Positions 47,402 through 57,307 are shown, numbered from the stretch's first letter. The stretch: DNA of 64,000 nucleotides from Acidisarcina sp. (GCA_035539175.1 DATLIY010000007.1:496001-560000), one strand, 5' to 3'. Made by a program: numbers and translations. The notes: a model not told the origin generated them from the letters alone.

Positions 47402-49288
47402 CTACTTCGTCTCTTCCGGCACTGCATCTCCCTCACCAGGAGCGAGGAAGAGATTCGTCTCCAACCCATGCTGCCGGGTGTAGAGGTCGTAGTAGCGTCC
47501 ACCGAGCGCATACAGGCTCTCATGGGTTCCGCGCTCCACAATCCTCCCCGCCTCGACCACCAGGATCTGATCGGCGCGGCGGATCGTCGAGAGCCTGTGC
47601 GCAATTACGAAGGTGGTGCGCCCCCGCATCAGGTAGCTCAACCCCTCCTGGATCATCGCCTCGGATTCCGAGTCGAGCGACGAGGTAGCCTCATCGAGTA
47701 TAAGAATGCGCGGATCGGCAAGGATGGCGCGCGCAATGGACAGCCGCTGACGCTGTCCTCCCGAGAGCTTGACGCCGCGCTCCCCGACAATTGTGTCGTA
47801 GTTCTCCGGAAAACGCTCTGCGAATTCGTCGACGCGCGCGATGCGGCAGGCGGATAGAAACTCTTCTTCCGTCGCATCGGGACGCGAGAAAAGTATGTTG
47901 TCGCGGATCGATCCATCGAACAGGAAGGAATCCTGCAGCACTACCCCAAGCTGGCTGCGGTAGCTATCCAGCTTCACCGTGGAGAGGTCCACTCCATCGA
48001 TCAGCACCGCTCCGGCATTGGGTGTGTGGAACGCGCAGATGAGGCTGATGATCGTGGACTTGCCCGAGCCGGACGAGCCGACCAGCGCAGTCACCGTACC
48101 CGGGTTCGAGAGAAAGGAGACCTCATGCAGGACCGGCTTCTCCGGATCGTAGGCAAAGCTCACATTGTCAAACGCAACCTCGCCATGGATCGTTGGCAGA
48201 ACAACCGTCCGTGCCGGATCGGCGTCCTCCTGGCGTTCGTTCAGAATTTCGATGGTGCGGTCGAGCCCTGCGATTGCTTCCGTGATCTGCGTGCCCACAT
48301 TCACGATCTGAAAGACCGGAGCGATCATAAACGCCAGCAGCATCGTGTATTGGAAGTATCCGCCGGTCGTCAGTTGATGATTGAGAACCTGGTGTCCGCC
48401 GAGCAGCATCACCAGGCCGCCAACTATCCCCAGCACCGTAGTCGAGACAAAACCCAGGGCGCTGGTAGCAGTCAGTGACTTCATCACGTTATCCAGCAGG
48501 CGCTGCACACCTTGCGCAAAGACGCCGGCTTCGCGATCCTCTGCGTGATAGCCCTTGATCACGCGCACACCACCCAGCGATTCTGTCAGGCGGCCAGTAA
48601 CCTCGGCGTTGATCCTGCTGCGCTCGCGGAAGATAGGACGAATAATCTTGAATGCCTTTTGCAGCACGAAGACAAAGAGCAGGATCACGGAGAAAACAAT
48701 AAGCGTGATGCGCTGGCTCTTATACAGCAGGATGCCGAAGACGATGAGCGCGGTGAGCAGGCCGCCGACGAAATCCACCAGGCCCGTGCCAATCAGATTC
48801 CGCACGCCTTCAACGTCCGTCATAATGCGGGAGACCAGCGTGCCGGTACGGTTGGCATCGTAGAAGCTCACGGGTAGCCGCCCGATGTGCTGCTGCACCT
48901 GCTTGCGAAGATCGGCAATCATCCGCTGCCCGGCCTTGGACAGCAATTGCGTCAGCGAGAACGAGGTCATCGCCTGCACAGCCGTGGCGGAAAAGACCGC
49001 GGCAACCAGCCAGGGCAGTTTGCCTGCTCCGCTGCCATCGCTCTTGAGCACGGTATCGATCAGGTACTTTGTGGAGAGCGGAAGCACCAGCCCTGTAACG
49101 CTCTTCAACCCGGTGAGCATCAAGCCCAGCAGCAGGATCCAGCGGCGCGATCGAACCAGCTTCCATATCTCCGGCACGACCTTGCGCAGGTTGGGTTTGT
49201 GCTTCTTTTCGGGCGAGTCCCCTCCACCATGTGACCCACGACCGCTGATACTGCGCTCGGCCCGCATCGACATGGTGGAAGGACGCAT
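47402..49288 (-). CDS. ABC exporter with fused permease and ATPase (MsbA-like)
   Basis: Half-transporter that should act as a homodimer exporting a lipid or drug-like molecule. Residues about 40-330 form a six-helix type IV exporter domain (ILLLGLMLTGLKSVTGLVLPL first). The ATPase domain has Walker A GSSGSGKST, Q-loop LQDSFLFDGSI, signature LSGGQRQRLSIARAIL, Walker B ILILDEATSSLD and AHRLSTIRRAD. ATG 49288 sits just after the upstream small-protein stop (49293), suggesting coupling; it has no strong ribosome site. The closest named group is MsbA/MdlB lipid flippase type, but substrate is unknown. Convergent with oligopeptidase B (36-base gap). Confidence 0.88.
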   Translation of the reverse strand: MRPSTMSMRAERSISGRGSHGGGDSPEKKHKPNLRKVVPEIWKLVRSRRWILLLGLMLTGLKSVTGLVLPLSTKYLIDTVLKSDGSGAGKLPWLVAAVFSATAVQAMTSFSLTQLLSKAGQRMIADLRKQVQQHIGRLPVSFYDANRTGTLVSRIMTDVEGVRNLIGTGLVDFVGGLLTALIVFGILLYKSQRITLIVFSVILLFVFVLQKAFKIIRPIFRERSRINAEVTGRLTESLGGVRVIKGYHAEDREAGVFAQGVQRLLDNVMKSLTATSALGFVSTTVLGIVGGLVMLLGGHQVLNHQLTTGGYFQYTMLLAFMIAPVFQIVNVGTQITEAIAGLDRTIEILNERQEDADPARTVVLPTIHGEVAFDNVSFAYDPEKPVLHEVSFLSNPGTVTALVGSSGSGKSTIISLICAFHTPNAGAVLIDGVDLSTVKLDSYRSQLGVVLQDSFLFDGSIRDNILFSRPDATEEEFLSACRIARVDEFAERFPENYDTIVGERGVKLSGGQRQRLSIARAILADPRILILDEATSSLDSESEAMIQEGLSYLMRGRTTFVIAHRLSTIRRADQILVVEAGRIVERGTHESLYALGGRYYDLYTRQHGLETNLFLAPGEGDAVPEETK

Positions 49289-49292
49289 ATTT

Positions 49293-49670
49293 TTAGACAA
49301 CCCCCGTGCGGCGCGCCGCGATAAACGAGCGCACACATAGCACAACATAGACGAATGTGAGAGCGGCCATGGCAGCCTTGGCCTCAACTGCCGCCGGATA
49401 GGGGAAGGGCTGTCCCTGCATCATCTGGAAGAAGTTCACAACCGATTTGACCGTACCCAGAAACCCAAGCAGTCCCACCGTCACCGCGATATGCATGAAC
49501 AACTTGCGCCGGGAAGCATCGGGGGTTTTGGCCAGCAATCCAAAGATTGCCAGAAGGACGCCGAACGCACATGGAATCAGGGCGGTGTAGTGAGTGCTTC
49601 CTGTGCCAACAAAACCTATAACGCCAAGCAGTATGAGCAGAATGCCGAAAACCACCGTAACCTTTGCCAT
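49293..49670 (-). CDS. Small four-helix membrane protein of unknown function
   Basis: 125 residues with four predicted membrane helices (about 4-23, 26-46, 59-80 and 95-118) and short loops; a QGQPFPYPAA segment joins helices three and four. No cysteine/histidine motif suggests catalysis. It ends four bases before the ABC exporter ATG, on the same strand, so it may assist that transporter. The region before its ATG carries a 26-base tandem duplication that copies its ribosome site (GGAGG). I do not recognise a named family. Confidence 0.75.
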   Translation of the reverse strand: MAKVTVVFGILLILLGVIGFVGTGSTHYTALIPCAFGVLLAIFGLLAKTPDASRRKLFMHIAVTVGLLGFLGTVKSVVNFFQMMQGQPFPYPAAVEAKAAMAALTFVYVVLCVRSFIAARRTGVV

Positions 49671-49720
49671 GAAGAAACTTGCCTCCAGACCATTATGAAG
49701 AAAACTTGCCTCCGGACCAT
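49669..49720 (-). repeat. 26-base tandem duplication of a translation start region
   Basis: Copies at 49669-49694 and 49695-49720 match at all but a few positions. Read on the minus strand, each holds GGAGG followed about 10-11 bases later by an ATG or ATA. The inner copy contains the real start of the small membrane protein gene. The outer copy is a decoy or second initiation region. Confidence 0.85.
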
Positions 49721-49877
49721 CAGCGAAACCCGCGATGATCCTCTACAAACTGAGTACCGATAGAGATGCACGAACGTCTTAAGTCGATTCAGTGTTTCAG
49801 CGTAACAGGACCGGGCGCAAGGGTGGAAGAATTGGCCTGCTGCTTCGGGCACGCTACGGCGCCTGGCAATGCGCCTG

Positions 49878-50789
49878 TTAGCTATGCGCCTGCAGGGATT
49901 GCCGGATGTCTTTGATTACGTCCTCCGGCTTCCAATCGTTGCCGGGATACCATTGCGCCACCTTGCCATCCGGTCCAATCAGCACGGTAGAAAGCGAGTG
50001 TGTAATGGTCTTGTTTGCCTCGGGCGCCACGCCAACATCAAAAAACTTCGTAATCTCCGGCTGTTCGGCCTTCGCTGGAGCGGCAAAGTCCCAGTGACTG
50101 AACGTCTCGTTGGTGTACTTGCCCGTGTAGGCGCCGCCGTAACTGCGTAGAACCTGCGGCGTATCGTAGTCCGGATCAAAGCTCACACTCAGCAGGTGGG
50201 TCTTCGCATAGAGCGCCTGATCCCCCGCAAGAGCCTTATCGATCGTCGCGAAATTCCGGCTCATGCGTGGGCAAAAGTCTGCCAGCGGACACCGCGTATA
50301 GATGAAGGTGACCAGCAGGGCTTTGCCGTGAAACTCTGCCAGATGAATCTGACGGTTACTCTGGTTGAGAAACTTAAAGTCGGGCACCTCATCGCCGGGC
50401 TTGGGAATGTGATACATGGCTGCCGGCTTGTAATCCGGCTTTGCCTGCCCAACGATGACGACGTGGTCCAGCAGCACGTCCTGATCGGATACCAGAATGT
50501 CTGCCGTTATCGTGTCCCCGGGATGGAACTCGCTCAGGATCGTGGGATCCTTTAACTTATAGGGCATCGTCATCGCCGACATGAAGCCGGGAATCGCCTC
50601 ATGGTCGAGCGTCACCTCGCTCCGGGCAGCATCGATAGATACCACCTTGCCGCGCAGCTTGTAAGTCTTGAACGGTGCTCCCGAAGACGCGGACGAGCTA
50701 GCCGCCGGCTGCCCCTTGCGACAGCCGGAGCTGAAAACGCCAAGCGACAGAACAGCCAGACATAAAACCAGTATGGGAAAGCGATTCAC
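49878..50789 (-). CDS. CusF-like/SCO1 fusion lipoprotein
   Basis: Periplasmic copper-handling protein. It begins with a hydrophobic export segment (FPILVLCLAVLSLGVFSSGC) ending in a lipobox-like Cys, so it is probably a lipoprotein. Residues about 45-115 resemble the CusF copper chaperone family (DHEAIPGFMSAMTMPY). Residues about 130-300 form an SCO1/SenC thioredoxin-like domain with TFIYTRCPLADFCPRMS, here Cys-x5-Cys rather than the usual Cys-x3-Cys, and the late His in ITHSLSTVLIGPDG. SCO proteins insert copper in cytochrome oxidase. GTG 50789 is chosen because it starts the signal sequence; ATG codons further up lie in the divergent nuclease gene. Confidence 0.88.
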   Translation of the reverse strand: MNRFPILVLCLAVLSLGVFSSGCRKGQPAASSSASSGAPFKTYKLRGKVVSIDAARSEVTLDHEAIPGFMSAMTMPYKLKDPTILSEFHPGDTITADILVSDQDVLLDHVVIVGQAKPDYKPAAMYHIPKPGDEVPDFKFLNQSNRQIHLAEFHGKALLVTFIYTRCPLADFCPRMSRNFATIDKALAGDQALYAKTHLLSVSFDPDYDTPQVLRSYGGAYTGKYTNETFSHWDFAAPAKAEQPEITKFFDVGVAPEANKTITHSLSTVLIGPDGKVAQWYPGNDWKPEDVIKDIRQSLQAHS

Positions 50790-50850
50790 GCTACAGTTTA
50801 CACTGCCACATGCTGCAAATTTCCAGAACCTGCGAGAGTATAAAGCAGAC

Positions 50851-53625
50851 ATGGATCCTGCTGTCGAAGTTCTGGAGTATCTGGCCGGTGGAGGGCTGGT
50901 CGTCACCGCAAATCCGCGCGCCGCTCGCACCTTGCGGCGCGCCTATGCGGATTGGCAGAGGCTCCGGGGTGCCCAGGCATGGGCCTCGCCAACCGTGGCC
51001 GATTGGTCAGGCTGGCTGGGCGAGCTCTGGGCGGAATACGCGTTCTCAATTAAGGATGCGCCTCTCCTGCTCTCTTCCCTGCAGGAGCGCTGGCTCTGGA
51101 AGCGCGTGGTGCAGTCGCAGGAGGAAGCGAAGCTGGTGGTTTCCGTGGATCCCCTAACGGCTCTCGCGCAACAGGCATACTCGCTTCTATCGGATTACGA
51201 TGCGCAGGGACGGCGGCAGTTTCCCTGGTCGACCCGCGGAGAGGACTCCCTGAGCGACCCTGAGGCATTCCGCCGCTGGGCCTTCGCCTTTGATGGAGAG
51301 TGCCGCAGACGTCGCGCCATCAGCCACAGCCAACTCACCGCCACGCTGGCCGAGCAGATCCATAAGGGGAGCATCGCCGTGCCCCCGGAGATACGTCTCC
51401 TCGGCTTTGACAGGCTCACGCCCGGACAACAGAAGCTGCTGGATGCGCTCCAGGAGATGGGCTCCGTAATTACGAGGCTCGTGTCGCCTGAAGCTGCTGC
51501 ACCTCCCCGCCTGATACTGGCGCAGAACCGCCGCGACGAAATTGCCACCTGCGCAGCATGGCTGCGAAAGCTGCTCCTCAAAGATCCCTCACTTCGGATA
51601 GCCGTAATTGTCCCTGACCTTGAAGCTGCTCGGGGAGAGATCGAGCGCACCTTTCGCCGCATGCTTGCCCCGGAATCGATGAACATCTTGGCGAAACCAA
51701 CATCCCTGCCCTTTGAGTTTTCGCTCGGCGTGCCGCTGGCAACGCTTCCTGTAGTACGCGCGGCGCTCCTCCTGCTGCGCTGGATCGACTCTCCGCTGAT
51801 GGCCGAGGAGCTATCCTGGTTGCTGTTATCTGGATTTGTCGCAGTTACGGATACAGACCCCCTTCTGCTCTCTGAAATCGATTTCCGCCTGCGAGGATCG
51901 GGCCTGATGCAGCAGGAGATCAGCCTTTCCAACTTCGCAAAGCAACGCCAGCAGCAAGCGAACGATGCGGGAAAGAAGCTGGTGCAGCGCCTCAGCAACA
52001 TGTCGCGGATTGCTCGCGTAGATCGCCCCCGCGAGGCCCTGGAGTGGACGGAACTGGCACAGGCCATGCTTTCCACCGCCGGATGGCCGGGGCCTGCGGA
52101 ACCCGACAGTATCGAATTTCAGGCGCGCAAGAAATGGGCACGACTGCTGGAGAGCATGGCCACTCTTGGCTTTGACGACTATCGCCTTTCCTACAGGGAA
52201 TTCCTGTCGTTTCTGGAAAGACACGCAACCGAAGCCATCTTTTCACCCGAATCACAGGATGCGCAGGTACAGGTGATGGGACCAGCAGAGTCCTCAGGCC
52301 AGAGCTTTGACGCGGTCTGGTTCCTTGGCGCGGAGGAAGGCACCTGGCCGCGAAGTGGGAGGCCGCATCCCCTGCTTCCGCTTGCAGTCCAGCGCGCTGC
52401 TGGAATGCCGCACTCCACCGCCGCAACGGATTGGGATCTCGCACGGACCACAACTCTGCGCGTAGCTTCGAGCGCGCCTGTCTCGATCTTCAGCTACTCC
52501 GGGCAGAATGAAGACGGGGCTCTGCGGCCCTCTACGCTGCTGCGTGAGCTGCCAGAATGCCCCGAGGCTCTGCCTTCGGATGAACTTCGCGCGGAACTCG
52601 CGCTCGAATCAGAACCTCCGCCTCTGGATCGTACGGAGAAGGTCCCGGACAGCGCCGGAATTCCCTGGCCGAGCGACAGAACGGTTGGCGGCTTCGCTGT
52701 TCTCAAGCGTCAGTCCGCGTGTCCCTTCCAGTCCTTCGCAGCAGCCAGGCTTTTTGCCAGCGAACTGGAAGAGGTGCAATGGGGCTTATCCGCGTTGCAG
52801 CGAGGGGACCTGCTTCACTCCGTGCTGGAGCGGCTTTGGTCTCAAGCACCGGCAGAAGGCCGGCTCCACTCGCTGAGCGATCTGCACTCTGCAATCCACG
52901 GCAACACGCTGGACGCAATGCTGACAACGCATATCGAGGAGGTCTTCAAACGGTATCCCGCCACGCAGGAAGCAGACGCCTGGACCACGACCTACCTTCA
53001 GGCGGAAAAAGAGCGGCTGCATATGGTCCTTACCTCCTGGCTTATGTATGAGGCCGATCGCCAACCCTTCACCGTGGAGGCGTGCGAAAAGGCCATGAAG
53101 GATGTTTACGTGGGAGATCTGCGCCTCGATCTGCGCATGGATCGCGTTGATCTGCTGAGCGATGCGACTCGCCTGCTGATCGACTATAAAACCGGCGAAG
53201 TCTCCACCTCACAGTGGACTGTGCCCCGGCTGGAGGAGCCACAACTCCCCCTCTATGCCACGTATGGCGGACTGGAAGATGTTCAGGGCCTTGTCTTCGC
53301 CCAGATTCGCGCTGGAAAGATGAAGTTCGTCGGACACGTACAGAATCCGAAGGAGCAACTGTTCGCTCATCTCGGCGGTACAGCAGCGCTGGTGAAGAAG
53401 CCTCTCGACGAGACGATGAGAAATGCCTGGAAGGAAGACCTTCTCGAATTGGCGAATGGCTTCGTGCGCGGCGAAGCCTCTGTAGATCCCAAGCGCTATC
53501 CGCAGACCTGTAAGCACTGTGCGTTTCCCGCACTCTGTCGAGTGGCGGAGACCGCCGTGCCGCACCTCGCAGTGGACACCACATATTCCGGGAACAGCAA
53601 CGGGGAGGATGAGAGGAATGATTGA
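50851..53625 (+). CDS. AddB-like PD-(D/E)XK nuclease subunit
   Basis: Nuclease partner of a RecBCD/AddAB-type recombination complex. The N-terminal 600 residues resemble a degenerate helicase with no clean Walker A (GGGLVVTANPRAAR). C-terminal PD-(D/E)XK domain: LRLDLRMDRVDLL, LLIDYKTGEV and QLPLYATYGG. Cysteines in RQSACPFQSFAAARL and CKHCAFPALCR match the iron-sulfur staple of AddB nucleases. ATG 50851 begins the conserved part (about 924 residues); the frame extends back to 50668, overlapping the SCO gene. It overlaps the next gene by eight bases and the two likely form a complex. Confidence 0.85.
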   Translation: MDPAVEVLEYLAGGGLVVTANPRAARTLRRAYADWQRLRGAQAWASPTVADWSGWLGELWAEYAFSIKDAPLLLSSLQERWLWKRVVQSQEEAKLVVSVDPLTALAQQAYSLLSDYDAQGRRQFPWSTRGEDSLSDPEAFRRWAFAFDGECRRRRAISHSQLTATLAEQIHKGSIAVPPEIRLLGFDRLTPGQQKLLDALQEMGSVITRLVSPEAAAPPRLILAQNRRDEIATCAAWLRKLLLKDPSLRIAVIVPDLEAARGEIERTFRRMLAPESMNILAKPTSLPFEFSLGVPLATLPVVRAALLLLRWIDSPLMAEELSWLLLSGFVAVTDTDPLLLSEIDFRLRGSGLMQQEISLSNFAKQRQQQANDAGKKLVQRLSNMSRIARVDRPREALEWTELAQAMLSTAGWPGPAEPDSIEFQARKKWARLLESMATLGFDDYRLSYREFLSFLERHATEAIFSPESQDAQVQVMGPAESSGQSFDAVWFLGAEEGTWPRSGRPHPLLPLAVQRAAGMPHSTAATDWDLARTTTLRVASSAPVSIFSYSGQNEDGALRPSTLLRELPECPEALPSDELRAELALESEPPPLDRTEKVPDSAGIPWPSDRTVGGFAVLKRQSACPFQSFAAARLFASELEEVQWGLSALQRGDLLHSVLERLWSQAPAEGRLHSLSDLHSAIHGNTLDAMLTTHIEEVFKRYPATQEADAWTTTYLQAEKERLHMVLTSWLMYEADRQPFTVEACEKAMKDVYVGDLRLDLRMDRVDLLSDATRLLIDYKTGEVSTSQWTVPRLEEPQLPLYATYGGLEDVQGLVFAQIRAGKMKFVGHVQNPKEQLFAHLGGTAALVKKPLDETMRNAWKEDLLELANGFVRGEASVDPKRYPQTCKHCAFPALCRVAETAVPHLAVDTTYSGNSNGEDERND

Positions 53626-56600
53626 GTCGGAAGCTACGCGCTACGTGGACTCCGCGGCGCGCGCTGAGGCCCTCGATACAAGCGACTCCTGCATCGTCCA
53701 GGCCCCTGCCGGATCGGGCAAGACCGAACTGCTGACGCAACGCTTTCTGCAATTGCTGAGCGAAGTCGATTCACCGGATCAGATCCTCGCGATCACCTTC
53801 ACGCGCGCGGCCACTGCGGAGATGCGGCGGCGCATCCTGGAAAGCATGGAACACGCAATGAGCGATGAGAGCGATCCTGCGCTGGAACCAGCGCGGCGGG
53901 CGCTGCGCCATGCTGAAAGACAGGGATGGGATCTGCTCCGCAATCCGCAACTGCTCAAAATTGAGACCATCGATTCCTTCTGCCTTTCGCTCGCGCATCG
54001 AACGCCACTGCTTGCCCGGCTTGGTGGAACTTTTCAGCCTACCGAGGCCGCGGGAGCGCTGTATTCGCTTGCGGCACGGCGTACCCTGCAGAGACTTGGC
54101 GGATCGAACAGGCAGTTAACCGAGGCCATCCAGACCCTGCTCGAACTGCGCGATAACGGACTCGCAGAGTGCGAACAGTTGATCGCGAATATGCTGGCTC
54201 GTCGCGATCAATGGCGGCACGCATTCGTCTTCAACGAGGACGAGGATTGGCAGAGCACCGTGCGTCAGGAGCTGGAGAAGCCCATGGCCCGCGCAATTCG
54301 ACGCGTGCTGGAGAGGCTCACCGGCATGCTCGAGGCAGCGGGTGAGAATGGCCAAGACTTAGCAGAACTCGCCGCATTTTCCTGCCGAAACCTGCAATCG
54401 CCGGAATGTATCAGACACAAGCACAATTTCAAGAGGATCGCCGCTCTTGCTGCCCTTGACGGCTTCCCTTCTCACGCGCAAACAGATGTAGATGCCTGGA
54501 AGGCGGTCTCTGCTTTTCTGTTGACGGGCGGCCAAAGCTGGCGTCAAAGACTTTCTATCGCTGAAGGATTCCTCGCCGATTCCGCGTCGGAAAAGAACAG
54601 ATTCCACGCACTCGTGCACCGGCTGGAGGCTATCCCCGGCTTCCATGAGGCACTCTGCGAGGTCGATAGCCTTCCGCCCGCGCATTACACCGAGGAGCAG
54701 TGGGTGCGGCTCTCCCGGCTCTTCCTCACGCTGCGGCAGGCCACCGCGGAGCTGCGTGTCATCTTCGCCGAACAGAACACTGTGGATTTTGTCGAGATTA
54801 GCTTCGCAGCCGCGCAGGTTCTGCGGTATCGCGACGAGGTGCTGGGCGAAACTCCGACTGAATTCGGGCTGGCTGCCAGCGATCAAGTGCGGCACCTGCT
54901 GGTGGATGAATTTCAGGACACCTCTCGCAGCCAGCAGGAGCTGTTGCAGATGCTGGTGAGCGGGTGGCTGCCGGGTGAGGGCCGCACCTGCTTCCTGGTT
55001 GGGGATCCGATGCAGTCGATCTATTTATTTCGTCAGGCAGAGGTCGAACTCTTTCACCATGCCCGCCTGCACGGATTAGGCTCCGGTCCGGATGCACTGC
55101 CACTGAAAAACCTGCAACTCACAACCAACTTTCGCTCGCACCGTGGCGTGGTGGATCGCCTCAACGAACTTCTCGAACCCATCTTCGCGCAAGGCTCCAA
55201 CCCGGATGCGGCTTCGGTGGAGTTCACCCCGTCGGAAGCCAGCGATCCCGCCTTCGTTCCCGACAGCGTACACATCCTGCCGAATCTTATCGCACCACCG
55301 GCCTCGGGCCGTGTCTCCATCGAAGCCCGGCAGCAGGCACAGGAAGACGAAGCCAGCCAGATCCTCACCATTGTCGAAGCGCATCTTGCACAAATCGACG
55401 AAGCGAAACGTAACAATAAGAGTTACACAATTGCCATCCTATCTCGCGCGCGCAATCACCTTCTGCCAGTGGCGGAGAAGTTGCGCCAATCCGGCGTCCG
55501 CTTTCGTGCCGTCGAGATGGAAAACCTCGGTGACCGGCAGGAGGTGCTTGACCTCACCTCACTGCTGAAGGCCCTGCTGCACCCGATGGACAGGGTGGCG
55601 TGGCTCGCAGTGCTGCGCGCGCCATGGTGCGGGCTTACGCTCGCAGATCTGCATCAGCTCTGCGGCGCGGACGACAAGCTCCTGGCGAAGATTCCAGTGC
55701 TCCAGTTGCTGCGAACGCGCATTGGCTTGTTGAGTGCGGATGGACAGCAGCGAGCCCGCCGAACCCACATGGTTCTTGAAGCGGCTCTAGAGCAGCGCTA
55801 TCGCCAATCGTCTTCGCAGCCTCTTGCCGTGTGGCTGGAACGCGTATGGCACAGCCTTGGCGGGCATGAGTGTGTGGACGCCATCGCGTATGAGAATGCA
55901 CAGGTCTTCTTCAGCATGCTGGAAAAGATGGATGCCGACGGCATCGGATGCCTGGGGGAAGAGCTGAGAGACCGGCTTACGCGGCTCTTTGCTCAGCCTG
56001 ATCCGGAGTCGAGCGAATCGGCAGGCATCCAGTTAATGACCATCCACAAGGCAAAGGGACTTGGATTCGACATCGTGATCGTGCCAGGCCTGGACCGCCA
56101 GCCCAATGGAGACAAGGCAAAGTTGCTATTGTGGCTGGAGCGCTCGATTCCGGCGTCTGACGAAACATACGCGGAAGAGGGAGACAGCGAGATTCTGGTG
56201 GCGCCCATCGGAGAAAAGGGGAAGGAGGCGGACTCGCTCTACTCCTGGGTAAAGAAGCAGGAGAAGATGCGCCTCGACGAAGAACAGAAGCGGCTCTTCT
56301 ATGTAGCTTGCACACGCGCCCGGCGCGAGTTACACCTGCTGGGAACCGCGCTCATTCAGGCGAAAACCGATAAGAAGACGCAGGAAGTCACCTATTCGCT
56401 TACTGCTGGAAGCCCCAACAGCTTGTTGCGAACTGCATGGCCGAGTCTGGAAGCACCTTTTCTTCAAGCTCTACAAGCATGGCAAGAGAAGCAGTCTGCA
56501 ACACCCGCGCCCGACAACCTGCTTCCCTTCCCGCCTCTTTCAGAGTCTCCGCTGCCTGGCGTTTACGACCTGGCAGCCGCTGAGGAGCAGCCCGCTACTC

Positions 56601-57277
56601 TTCGGCGGTTGCCGGAAAGCTTTGTTCCGGAAGATTTCCGAACTAATGTACCTGTCATTGCGACATATTCTTCCGATAGTTCCCCGGAGACTCTCTTTGA
56701 GCGTCCGGCAGGCTCCATCCGGGCACGAGCGTTCGGTGTCGCCGTGCATGCACTCCTTGAAAAAATCGCACGAACCCTCGCCGAAGGCACAGCCATTCTT
56801 CGCTGTCAGCAGAGCCTTGCTGAATGGCGGCCTGCGATTGAGAATAAGCTTCGGTCAGAGGGAGTCTCGAGCGCGCAGGCGTCCTCCCTCGCAAGCGAAG
56901 TCATCCGCGCAGCCTCTGAGGCGCTGGACGACGAGGTGGGAAGGTGGATACTCTCTCCCCACCTGGAAGCGCGGAATGAAGTTTCATGGAGCGGATGGGT
57001 GAAGGGCTCCCTGCGCAATGTGCGCATTGACCGCGTCTTTCGCGCTGGAGAAGACGTTGCCGCCCCAGGCGCGGACGTCTATTGGATCATGGATTATAAA
57101 ACCGCCAGCCACAGCGCCAGTGGCCTGGCCGAGTTTCTTGCGAAAGAGAAGCAGGAGTACGAGCCGCAGCTTGCGGCCTACGCGGAAGTGTTGCGTCTGT
57201 TGAATGGGCCAACGACGCGGATCAAACTGGGCCTCTATTACCCCTTGCTTCGCAAGCTCGTGTCCTGGTCTGCCTGA
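53618..57277 (+). CDS. AddA-like UvrD-family helicase-nuclease
   Basis: SF1A helicase of double-strand break repair. Motifs in order: QAPAGSGKTELLTQR (Walker A), ITFTRAATAEM, LLVDEFQDTSRSQ (Walker B), VGDPMQSIYLFRQ, LTTNFRSHRG, QLMTIHKAKGLGFDIVIVPG and RLFYVACTRARREL. The C-terminus has a PD-(D/E)XK nuclease: VRIDRVFRAG, IMDYKTAS and YEPQLAAYAE. So both subunits of this pair carry a nuclease domain, as in AddAB. 1,219 residues from ATG 53618, which has AGAGGA just upstream and overlaps the AddB-like stop (ATGATTGA). It ends close to the convergent phoU stop. Confidence 0.9.
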   Translation: MIESEATRYVDSAARAEALDTSDSCIVQAPAGSGKTELLTQRFLQLLSEVDSPDQILAITFTRAATAEMRRRILESMEHAMSDESDPALEPARRALRHAERQGWDLLRNPQLLKIETIDSFCLSLAHRTPLLARLGGTFQPTEAAGALYSLAARRTLQRLGGSNRQLTEAIQTLLELRDNGLAECEQLIANMLARRDQWRHAFVFNEDEDWQSTVRQELEKPMARAIRRVLERLTGMLEAAGENGQDLAELAAFSCRNLQSPECIRHKHNFKRIAALAALDGFPSHAQTDVDAWKAVSAFLLTGGQSWRQRLSIAEGFLADSASEKNRFHALVHRLEAIPGFHEALCEVDSLPPAHYTEEQWVRLSRLFLTLRQATAELRVIFAEQNTVDFVEISFAAAQVLRYRDEVLGETPTEFGLAASDQVRHLLVDEFQDTSRSQQELLQMLVSGWLPGEGRTCFLVGDPMQSIYLFRQAEVELFHHARLHGLGSGPDALPLKNLQLTTNFRSHRGVVDRLNELLEPIFAQGSNPDAASVEFTPSEASDPAFVPDSVHILPNLIAPPASGRVSIEARQQAQEDEASQILTIVEAHLAQIDEAKRNNKSYTIAILSRARNHLLPVAEKLRQSGVRFRAVEMENLGDRQEVLDLTSLLKALLHPMDRVAWLAVLRAPWCGLTLADLHQLCGADDKLLAKIPVLQLLRTRIGLLSADGQQRARRTHMVLEAALEQRYRQSSSQPLAVWLERVWHSLGGHECVDAIAYENAQVFFSMLEKMDADGIGCLGEELRDRLTRLFAQPDPESSESAGIQLMTIHKAKGLGFDIVIVPGLDRQPNGDKAKLLLWLERSIPASDETYAEEGDSEILVAPIGEKGKEADSLYSWVKKQEKMRLDEEQKRLFYVACTRARRELHLLGTALIQAKTDKKTQEVTYSLTAGSPNSLLRTAWPSLEAPFLQALQAWQEKQSATPAPDNLLPFPPLSESPLPGVYDLAAAEEQPATLRRLPESFVPEDFRTNVPVIATYSSDSSPETLFERPAGSIRARAFGVAVHALLEKIARTLAEGTAILRCQQSLAEWRPAIENKLRSEGVSSAQASSLASEVIRAASEALDDEVGRWILSPHLEARNEVSWSGWVKGSLRNVRIDRVFRAGEDVAAPGADVYWIMDYKTASHSASGLAEFLAKEKQEYEPQLAAYAEVLRLLNGPTTRIKLGLYYPLLRKLVSWSA

Positions 57278-57307
57278 TGCCGGGAACACTGTCCAGCCGG
57301 AACTCTT

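Noticed and set aside
50668-50850. N-terminal extension of the AddB-like protein
   Set aside because: It overlaps the SCO lipoprotein signal region on the other strand; the conserved protein starts at 50851.
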